From: Entomomonas asaccharolytica
GTDB lineage: Bacteria; Pseudomonadota; Gammaproteobacteria; Pseudomonadales; Pseudomonadaceae
Assembly (NCBI RefSeq): GCF_016653615.1
Contig: NZ_CP067393.1
Span: 2,619,673-2,683,672, forward strand
Direction: 5' to 3'
DNA: 64,000 bases
Both the position numbers and the translations under genes were made by a program. The notes below the pieces were generated by a model that was not told the DNA's origin, did no database searches, and saw only the letters and a list, made by a program, of their open reading frames with translations. Below are positions 57,972 through 64,000 of this stretch, one piece after another. Each line of letters starts with the position of its first letter. Position 1 is the first letter of the stretch.

Positions 57972-59366
57972 ATGAAAACGTATGACGTGCTAATCATTGG
58001 TGGTGGTGTATCTGGTACAGCATTACTATACCAACTAAGCCGCTTTACAGACCTTCAAGCTATTGGTCTTTTAGAAAAGTACCCCCAAGTAGCAGCAGTT
58101 AACTCGAAAAGTTGTAATAACAGTCAAACCATTCACCAAGGTGACATAGAAACCAATTACACATTAGAAAAGGCACGCGTTACCAAACGTACTGCTTGTA
58201 TGATTGTAAACTATGCCACTAAATTACCTCCAGAAGAACGTGATAACATTATTTCAAAATATCCTAAGATGGTATTAGGGGTAGGGAAAACAGAATGTGA
58301 CTCATTACGTGAACGGTTTCAGGCTTTTAAAGAACTGTATCCAAATTTGAAAGAATTAGGGCGTGAAGGAATAGCCGAAATAGAACCAAAAATTGTAGAA
58401 GGCAGACCTGAATCAGAAGAAATTTATGCACTTGGTGCTACAGATGAATACACCGCCTGTAACTATCACACTCTCTCTGAATCCTTCATCAAAAACGCCA
58501 AAAAATTCTCTGAAAGCAAAAACCAAACCTGTGATGTAATGCTCGCAACGCCTGTCACTAAAATTGAAAAAATAGGTGATACTTTCCAAGTACACACCGA
58601 AAATGCAGGGGTAATGGAAGCAAAATACATCGTAGTTGCGGCTGGTGGCCACTCCTTACTATTTGCTCACCAAATGGGTTATGGTAAAGACCTTGCTTGT
58701 TTACCTATGGCTGGCTCTTATTATTTCACACCGCAATTGCTACAGGGTAAAGTATATACTGTACAAAACCCTAACCTTCCCTTTGCGGCTGTCCATGGTG
58801 ATCCAGATGTTTCTGTGCCTGGTAAAACTCGCTTTGGGCCTACCGCATTAGTATTACCTGTTTTAGAACGTCATAATCTCAAAACATTCTTAGATTTCTG
58901 GAAAGTATTTAGTTTAAGCACTGGTGTGATGAAAGCACTGTGGAAACTACTTAAAGTTTCCGATATACGTCGTTATATCTTCCGTAACTTTATGTATGAA
59001 GTGCCTATTTTACGTGAACGCTTATTCTTAAAAGAAATTAAGAAAATCATTCCTACCTTAGAAGTTAAAGATGTTACATTTGCTCGTGGCTTTGGTGGTA
59101 TTCGCCCACAAGTAATTGATAAAAAACAACAAAAACTTATGATGGGAGAAGCAAAAATCAATCCAGGCACAGGTATTGTATTTAATATGACACCGTCACC
59201 TGGTGGTACTTCTTGTCTTGGTAATGCTGAAAAAGACATGTATCTAATTGCAAACTTCTTAAACTGCAATATAGATAAACAAGCTTTTGAAGAAGAATTA
59301 TTAAGTGGGGAAGTTGAACTTAGAGAAATAGACCGTCCTAGTGAAAATTCACTGGCTGAGGTTTAA
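57972..59366 (+). CDS. mqo: malate:quinone oxidoreductase, Helicobacter type
   Basis: FAD enzyme oxidising malate to oxaloacetate and passing electrons to quinone at the inner membrane. 464 residues, shorter than the roughly 550-residue E. coli Mqo. The FAD loop is VLIIGGGVSGTALLYQL at the N-terminus. The sequence follows the short Helicobacter pylori enzyme closely: SQTIHQGDIETNYT, LPMAGSYYF, KVYTVQNPNLPFAAVHGDPD, GKTRFGPTAL, NMTPSPGGTSCLGNA. Lies between hpaI and hpaB but has its own likely promoter and terminator. It could process the malate formed from pathway succinate. Confidence 0.88.
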   Translation: MKTYDVLIIGGGVSGTALLYQLSRFTDLQAIGLLEKYPQVAAVNSKSCNNSQTIHQGDIETNYTLEKARVTKRTACMIVNYATKLPPEERDNIISKYPKMVLGVGKTECDSLRERFQAFKELYPNLKELGREGIAEIEPKIVEGRPESEEIYALGATDEYTACNYHTLSESFIKNAKKFSESKNQTCDVMLATPVTKIEKIGDTFQVHTENAGVMEAKYIVVAAGGHSLLFAHQMGYGKDLACLPMAGSYYFTPQLLQGKVYTVQNPNLPFAAVHGDPDVSVPGKTRFGPTALVLPVLERHNLKTFLDFWKVFSLSTGVMKALWKLLKVSDIRRYIFRNFMYEVPILRERLFLKEIKKIIPTLEVKDVTFARGFGGIRPQVIDKKQQKLMMGEAKINPGTGIVFNMTPSPGGTSCLGNAEKDMYLIANFLNCNIDKQAFEEELLSGEVELREIDRPSENSLAEV

Positions 59367-59377
59367 TCAAACTTCTC

Positions 59378-59406
59378 AAAAAAACCGCCTATTGGGCGGT
59401 TTTTTT
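59378..59406. terminator. terminator after mqo
   Basis: 12-bp stem of seven A plus CCGCC pairing with GGCGG plus seven T, loop TATTG. Strong and usable in both directions. Confidence 0.9.
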
Positions 59407-59485
59407 ATGCTTAAATTCTACATATATCGCGCTAACATGATAAGATAAATGACTAGTTCGAAAGATTCTAGAATGGAATGATCCT

Positions 59486-60109
59486 ATGCCTATTGGAAAG
59501 TACCTATTACTCCTTACATTATTCGCTGTTATAACTGGCTGTGCAGATCGCCCTCCTCAAAATCTGGATAATATTTGTAGTATTTATAAAGAAAAACGCC
59601 ATTGGTACAAAGCTTCCTTAAATACCGAGCGTAAATGGGGTGTTCCGCCACAAGTGCCAATGGCTTTTATCCATCAAGAATCAAAGTTTGATGGCTCTGC
59701 TCTACCACCACGTAAATATATTCTTTGGATTATCCCTTGGGGACGCGTCTCTACAGCTTATGGTTTTGCTCAAGCACAAACCATGACATGGAATGACTAT
59801 ATCAAAGACACGGGTAATTCTGGTGCTAAACGTAATAACTTTGCTGACAGCATGGATTTTATTGGTTGGTATATGGATAAAACACAAAAAGTTAACGGTG
59901 TTTCTAAATGGGATGCCTATAACCAATATTTAAATTATCACGAAGGTTGGGGTGGTTATAAGCGCAAAACTTATAATAGCAAATCTTGGTTAATTGGTGT
60001 TGCTCAAAAAGTAAAAACGCGCTCAGGTAACTATGGCACACAATACAGTGCTTGTAAGGAAGAGTTGATGAAACCACAAGGCTTTTGGGAATGGGTACTT
60101 GGCGTATGA
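59486..60109 (+). CDS. SLT-domain-like lipoprotein (possible lytic transglycosylase)
   Basis: 207 residues. Lipobox LFAVITGC with lipidated Cys19 followed by Ala-Asp; Asp at +2 is a Lol-avoidance residue only when directly after Cys, so an outer-membrane location is likely. The core resembles transglycosylase SLT folds: VPMAFIHQESKFDG with candidate catalytic Glu65, then AYGFAQAQTMTWNDY and YLNYHEGWGGY. Would cleave peptidoglycan glycan strands. Convergent and nearly touching the MFS gene. Confidence 0.75.
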   Translation: MPIGKYLLLLTLFAVITGCADRPPQNLDNICSIYKEKRHWYKASLNTERKWGVPPQVPMAFIHQESKFDGSALPPRKYILWIIPWGRVSTAYGFAQAQTMTWNDYIKDTGNSGAKRNNFADSMDFIGWYMDKTQKVNGVSKWDAYNQYLNYHEGWGGYKRKTYNSKSWLIGVAQKVKTRSGNYGTQYSACKEELMKPQGFWEWVLGV

Positions 60110-60111
60110 AT

Positions 60112-61296
60112 TTAATCAACCATACGCAACGCCATAAAACCTGCAAAACCGCAGAAAGCTAATACTAAGGCCATATTCATAGCCCCATAGAAATGCAATA
60201 AACCTACCACAAAACTGGCAATAAAACCTAAACCAAACTGCGTGGCTACTGCTAAGGCAGAAGCGGCACCTGCTTGTTTAGGATACAAAGACATTAAGCA
60301 GGCTATACAATTAGCGCCAATAGTGCCCGTTACAGAGATATAACAAAATAGAAAGAACATCACTGACCACATGCCACCCCATTCAAAATAAGCAACCACT
60401 AATAAAAAAGCACCTGCTAAACAAGCAACTGTAGTACCTATCCGCAAAATTGGACGTGGTCCATATCGCTTAACGAAATGACTAGCCGTAAATGTAAAAA
60501 TCATTATGCCAATTACATTTAAACCAAACACCCAACCAAAATACTGGTCTGGCACACCAAAATGCTTAATAAACACAAAGGAAGAAGCTGTGATATAAGC
60601 AAACATGCCAGCAAAAGTCATTCCCATACAAAGAATATAACCTAACGCATTTTTATCTAACAAAATATGCCAATAGGCGCTAAATGCTTTAGCTATGCTA
60701 CCCCCACGGTGTTCTGCTGACAGTGTCTCTTTAATAAATAATACCGAGATAAAACATACTAAGCCAAATAAAAATAAACCTAAAAATAATGAGCGCCAGC
60801 CAAACCATAACATCAAATAGCCGCCAATTAAGGGCGCAATTAAAGGTGCGATCATGGTCACAACATGCATGATTGATAAGGTATGAGCAGCCTTATCTAA
60901 GGGTAATAAATCGCGTACGATTGCCCTTGCTAATACAGAGGCTGCACCACCACCAATGGCTTGAATTATCCTAAATAAAACCAATTGATCGGCTGAGGCA
61001 GCCACAAAGCAGGCTAAACTGCTTAACAAATAAAGAAAAATACCAACAATCAAAATAGCTTTACGACCATAACGGTCTGACAGAGGGCCATAAAACAACA
61101 TGCCTATACAAAAACCTATTAAAAAACCACTGATACTCCATTGTACTTTTGCTTGGGTAGCGCCTAAATTTTCTGCAATAGTAGGTAAACTAGGCAAATA
61201 CATATCGATGGATAGTGGCCCAAAAGCTACCAATGCTGCTAATAAAACTAAGAAAGGAACAGATATTCCATGCTCTAATTTAGTTGCAGAAGACAC
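60112..61296 (-). CDS. Bcr/CflA family drug efflux MFS transporter
   Basis: 394 residues, twelve membrane helices. Signature of the Bcr/CflA (DHA1) branch: FGPLSIDMYLPSLPTIAENLG, IGMLFYGPLSDRYGRKAIL and RIIQAIGGGAASVLARAIVRDL (each longer than needed; key parts DMYLPSLP, GPLSDRYGRK and QAIGGGA). Proton-driven export of drugs or small metabolites; substrate unknown. Sits between mqo and hpaB on the opposite strand, divergent from hpaB. Confidence 0.88.
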   Translation of the reverse strand: MSSATKLEHGISVPFLVLLAALVAFGPLSIDMYLPSLPTIAENLGATQAKVQWSISGFLIGFCIGMLFYGPLSDRYGRKAILIVGIFLYLLSSLACFVAASADQLVLFRIIQAIGGGAASVLARAIVRDLLPLDKAAHTLSIMHVVTMIAPLIAPLIGGYLMLWFGWRSLFLGLFLFGLVCFISVLFIKETLSAEHRGGSIAKAFSAYWHILLDKNALGYILCMGMTFAGMFAYITASSFVFIKHFGVPDQYFGWVFGLNVIGIMIFTFTASHFVKRYGPRPILRIGTTVACLAGAFLLVVAYFEWGGMWSVMFFLFCYISVTGTIGANCIACLMSLYPKQAGAASALAVATQFGLGFIASFVVGLLHFYGAMNMALVLAFCGFAGFMALRMVD

Positions 61297-61391
61297 TTTA
61301 AACTCCTTATTTTTATATGAATAGCAAGTGCTCTTATGTCCATTATTATCTTAATTTACCATTCTAACAGAAAAAATTAATTCAATGCGCA

Positions 61392-61404
61392 AGATCAATA
61401 ATAT
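61392..61404 (+). repeat. third copy of AGATCAATAATAT, upstream of hpaB
   Basis: Identical to the two copies before phaB; with the second of those it shares 15 bases (AGATCAATAATATTT). 150 bases before hpaB. Confidence 0.45.
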
Positions 61405-61431
61405 TTAATATTAGACAAGGAAAGCTGGCTG

Positions 61432-61465
61432 TTTTCTATGAAAAGTACCATTTTTTCTAGGAAAA
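61432..61465. promoter_or_regulatory. two TTTTC-N3-GAAAA palindromes 21 bp apart, hpaB operator candidate
   Basis: TTTTCTATGAAAA (61432-61444) and TTTTCTAGGAAAA (61453-61465). Centre-to-centre distance is 21 bases, two helical turns, so two dimers could bind one face. About 75-110 bases before the hpaB ATG, in the gap shared with the divergent MFS gene. Confidence 0.55.
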
Positions 61466-61541
61466 AAGCATTCTTTTTAAAATTAACTCAAGGCATTATA
61501 AATAGGCAATCAAATAAAAATAAAATTGGAGTTAACAAATA

Positions 61542-63107
61542 ATGAAAAAACCTGAAGATTATCGCGCAGATACTAAACGTCCTTTTACGGGTGCAGAATT
61601 CTTAGAGAGTTTAAGAGATGGCCGTGAAATTTATATCTATGGTGATAAGGTTGAAGATATAACTACCCATCCCGCATTTCGTAATGCTGCTGCTTCTGTA
61701 GCTAAACTATATGATGCATTACATGACCCAGAAACAAAAGATGAACTATGCTGGGAAACCGATACAGGTAATGGTGGTTATACCCATAAATTCTTTCGTT
61801 TTGCTCGTAGCCCTGAAGAATTACGCGAGCAACGTGATGCTATCGCAGCGTGGGCAAGAATGTCTTATGGCTGGATGGGTCGCACCGCTGACTATAAAGC
61901 AGCCTTTGGTGATGTATTAGGTGCTAACCCTGAGTTCTATGGCAAGTTTGAGCAAAATGCAAGAGATTGGTATAAACGTATTCAAGAAAGCTGCTTATAT
62001 TTAAACCATGCTATTGTTAATCCTCCAATTGATCGTAACAAACCAGTGGATCAAGTAAAAGATGTATTTGTTTCTGTTAAAAAAGAAACAGCAGAAGGTA
62101 TCTATGTCAGTGGTGCTAAAGTAGTGGCGACTAACTCAGCATTAACCCACTACAACTTTATTGGACAAGGTTCAGCCCAATTATTAGGTGATAATACAGA
62201 TTTTGCTTTAATGTTCCTAACGCCAATGAATGCCAGAGGTGTTAAATTAATCTGCCGTCCTTCCTATGAACTAATGGCAGGTATGACAGGCTCTCCTTTT
62301 GATTATCCACTATCAAGCCGTTTTGATGAAAACGATGCAATCCTTATTTTAGATGATGTATTTATTCCTTGGGAAAACGTATTCATCTACCGTGATTTTG
62401 ATCTTTGTAAGCGTTGGTTTGGTGAAGGTGGTTTTGGCCGTTTATTCTTAATGCAAGCGACTGTACGGTTAGCGGTCAAATTAGACTTTCTAACAGGGGC
62501 ATTAGTTAAAGCTTTGGAATGTACAGGTGCGTTAGATTTCCGTGGGGTATCTGCCCAAGTGGGCGAAGTAGTCGCATGGCGCAATATGTATTGGGCATTA
62601 ACCGATGCAATGTGGTCAACTGCTGCTCCTTGGAAAAATGGTGCTTACCTGCCAGGTAACGAACCCATGCATGTATATCGTAATCTTACTTCTACTGCCT
62701 ACCCAGCTATTAAGAAAATTGTTGAACAAACTGTAGCCAGTGGTCTTATTTATTTACCATCAGGTGCGCGTGATCTTAAAAACCCTGAATTGGATAAATA
62801 CCTGAGTGTTTACTGTCGCGGTTCAGCGGATATCAGCCACCATGATCGTATTAAAATCTTAAAACTATTATGGGATGCTATTGGTAGTGAATTTGCAGGT
62901 CGTCATGAACTTTATGAGATCAACTATGCAGGCAACCAAGATGAAGTGCGTTTACAGTGTTTTGGCCATGCACGTGCTTCTGGCTCCATGCAAAAAATGT
63001 TAGATCTGGTTGATAAATGTCTTTCTGATTACGATATTGATGGTTGGAAAGTTCCACACCTACATAATTCAGATGACTTCAATATGCTGGATAAAATCCG
63101 TCAGTAA
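61542..63107 (+). CDS. hpaB: 4-hydroxyphenylacetate 3-monooxygenase, oxygenase component HpaB
   Basis: FADH2-dependent hydroxylation of 4-hydroxyphenylacetate to 3,4-dihydroxyphenylacetate, first step of the pathway. 521 residues, as in E. coli HpaB. Begins with the family N-terminus (MKKPEDYRADTKRPFTGAEF); other segments are FARSPEELREQRDAI, YGWMGRTADYKAAF, DDVFIPWENVFIYRD and LPSGARDLKNPELD. GGAG 10 bases upstream. Separated from the rest of the hpa genes by 4.5 kb, with its own regulatory region. Confidence 0.96.
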   Translation: MKKPEDYRADTKRPFTGAEFLESLRDGREIYIYGDKVEDITTHPAFRNAAASVAKLYDALHDPETKDELCWETDTGNGGYTHKFFRFARSPEELREQRDAIAAWARMSYGWMGRTADYKAAFGDVLGANPEFYGKFEQNARDWYKRIQESCLYLNHAIVNPPIDRNKPVDQVKDVFVSVKKETAEGIYVSGAKVVATNSALTHYNFIGQGSAQLLGDNTDFALMFLTPMNARGVKLICRPSYELMAGMTGSPFDYPLSSRFDENDAILILDDVFIPWENVFIYRDFDLCKRWFGEGGFGRLFLMQATVRLAVKLDFLTGALVKALECTGALDFRGVSAQVGEVVAWRNMYWALTDAMWSTAAPWKNGAYLPGNEPMHVYRNLTSTAYPAIKKIVEQTVASGLIYLPSGARDLKNPELDKYLSVYCRGSADISHHDRIKILKLLWDAIGSEFAGRHELYEINYAGNQDEVRLQCFGHARASGSMQKMLDLVDKCLSDYDIDGWKVPHLHNSDDFNMLDKIRQ

Positions 63108-63127
63108 ACAAGCGTTGTAACAAAAAA

Positions 63128-63156
63128 AAGCTAAGTGGTGATATACTACTTAGCTT
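63128..63156. other. stem-loop between hpaB and hpaC
   Basis: AAGCTAAGTGGT / ACTACTTAGCTT (12 pairs, one G-T) with a 5-base loop, 20 bases after hpaB and 19 before hpaC. The T-tract is only on the minus strand, so on the plus strand it is an intercistronic structure that may set the HpaB:HpaC ratio. Confidence 0.5.
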
Positions 63157-63175
63157 AGATAGGCGTAAAATAAAA

Positions 63176-63682
63176 ATGACTATGATAGAACTAACCCCTA
63201 CTCAAAAAGCGTTTCGTAACTCAATGGCATCAATGGCGGCCGCTGTTAATGTTATTACTACCAATGGTAAATCAGGCCGTTGTGGTATTACTGCAACAGC
63301 CGTATGCTCTATTACAGATACACCGCCCACAATTCTAGTATGTATCAACCGTAATAGTGAAATGAATGCTATCTTTAAAGAAAACGGGCACCTTTGCGTG
63401 AATGTACTCTCAGCAGAACATCTTGAAGTTGCACAACACTTTGCAGGTATGACGGGTGTTGAAATGGGTAACCGTTTTGATTTACATGATTGGCAAGATG
63501 GGCTACATAATCTACCTGTGTTAAACGATGCCTTAGCGAGCTTGCAAGGCCGTATTTCACAAATGTCTGAAGTAGGTACACACACGCTATTCTTTGTAGA
63601 ATTAGATGATATTAATGTAAGAACCGATGGTGATGGCTTAACTTACTTTAACCGAGCATTCCATACTATTCCTAGGAATTAA
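63176..63682 (+). CDS. hpaC: 4-hydroxyphenylacetate 3-monooxygenase, flavin reductase component HpaC
   Basis: NADH:FAD reductase that supplies FADH2 to HpaB. 168 residues. Flavin-reductase fold: FRNSMASMAAAVNVITTNGK (parts FRNSMA and AAVNVITT), GITATAVCSITDTPPTILVCINR, LCVNVLSAEHLEVAQHFAG (LCVNVLSAEH). ATG at 63176 or the second Met codon two residues later. Second gene of the hpaBC unit. Confidence 0.95.
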   Translation: MTMIELTPTQKAFRNSMASMAAAVNVITTNGKSGRCGITATAVCSITDTPPTILVCINRNSEMNAIFKENGHLCVNVLSAEHLEVAQHFAGMTGVEMGNRFDLHDWQDGLHNLPVLNDALASLQGRISQMSEVGTHTLFFVELDDINVRTDGDGLTYFNRAFHTIPRN

Positions 63683-63690
63683 ATAAATAG

Positions 63691-63724
63691 AGGGTAGATC
63701 CTTTCAAAAGATCTAACCCTTTTA
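63691..63724. terminator. bidirectional terminator after hpaC
   Basis: Stem AGGGT-AGATC / GATCTAACCCT (one bulged A) followed by TTTTA, between convergent genes. Confidence 0.65.
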
Positions 63725-63734
63725 CTACCAATAA

Positions 63735-64000
63735 CTACTTATATTGGAAAATATTTTGATCAACACATTCTTTAAACAATGCTATAACTTGTTGAGTCAC
63801 TAATTCAGTAATAACATCTTTAGTATCATACTTAGTTAATCCAAGTGGTAAAACCCACCAACTGACCCAAGTTCTAGTTGCAGTACTATTTTTTCCAGAT
63901 TTAATTAATTCACCCTCATTATCATAAACTTTCATAGTTACAATAAATTCATCAGTAGCATAAACAGGCACTAACCCTAAACTAAATAATTGTGTAATAG
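63735..64000 (-). CDS. hypothetical protein (5' end outside window)
   Basis: The frame is open to the right edge; the GTG at 63971 is internal, as the upstream codons (ITQLFSLGLVPVYAT) look like the end of a signal peptide with cleavage near VYA. The visible exported part has DEFIVTMKVYDNEGELIKSG, broken as DEFIVTMKVYDNEGE / LIKSG, then TWVSWWVLPLGLTKYDTKDV. Family not recognised. Confidence 0.6.
   Translation of the reverse strand, partial: ITQLFSLGLVPVYATDEFIVTMKVYDNEGELIKSGKNSTATRTWVSWWVLPLGLTKYDTKDVITELVTQQVIALFKECVDQNIFQYK

Noticed and set aside
63202-63585. 127-residue minus-strand reading frame inside hpaC
   Set aside because: Entirely antisense to a well-recognised gene, with no ribosome site and composition typical of a shadow frame.

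Overview
The window is 64 kb of ordinary bacterial chromosome. It is AT-rich (roughly 37% GC by eye) and densely coding on both strands. Gene content and order point to a gammaproteobacterium of the Pseudomonadales: a fimT-pilV-pilW-pilX-pilY1-pilE minor-pilin cluster, rsmA-apaG-apaH, katB followed by an ankyrin gene, and class I pha genes with phaR and a phasin. The low GC would suit a GC-reduced relative of Pseudomonas, such as the insect-associated genus Entomomonas. That placement is inference from gene content, not a database result. I saw no tRNA or rRNA gene, insertion sequence, prophage, integrase or CRISPR array.

Layout. 1-6.8 kb: 3' part of ligA, a small membrane protein, a GT8-like glycosyltransferase, lpxH, ppiB, two unknown small genes and an atypical SDR. 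7.0-15.0 kb: polyhydroxybutyrate (PHB) region with phaR, a phasin, a DUF3141 PHA-synthase-like protein carrying a cationic tail, then phaB-phaA-phaC. 15.1-16.2 kb: rlmG. 16.3-24.8 kb (minus strand): type IV pilus minor pilins and a very large PilY1. 25.0-27.5 kb: purU and sbcB. 27.6-34.4 kb: a tightly overlapping six-gene operon RDD - SpoIIM/DUF95 - DUF4129 - DUF4350 - MoxR ATPase - DUF58. 34.6-40.8 kb: LTA-synthase-like sulfatase, YgiQ radical SAM protein, dsbB, cca. 41.1-44.3 kb: periplasmic catalase with its ankyrin partner, and a UcpA-like SDR. 44.3-46.3 kb: rsmA-apaG-apaH. 46.5-47.3 kb: a MoaF-like protein.

47.9-63.7 kb is a 4-hydroxyphenylacetate (homoprotocatechuate) catabolic region. 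It holds hpaG1-hpaG2-hpaE-hpaD-hpaF, two tandem HpaX-like transporters, and hpaH-hpaI. Next come a YajG-like lipoprotein, a Helicobacter-type malate:quinone oxidoreductase, an SLT-like lipoprotein and a Bcr/CflA exporter, and finally the two-component monooxygenase hpaB-hpaC. Together the enzymes take 4-hydroxyphenylacetate through 3,4-dihydroxyphenylacetate and meta ring cleavage to pyruvate and succinic semialdehyde. No hpa regulator (HpaA or HpaR) and no succinic semialdehyde dehydrogenase is inside the window.

The less ordinary items are: the PilY1 whose von Willebrand A domain is interrupted by about 590 residues of three repeated beta-sandwich-like units; the DUF3141 protein with an intact PHA-synthase-type Cys/Asp/His triad and a histone-H1-like tail; the uncharacterised membrane/MoxR operon; a pair of TTTTC-N3-GAAAA palindromes exactly 21 bp apart upstream of hpaB; and a 13-mer shared by the phaBAC and hpaB upstream regions.
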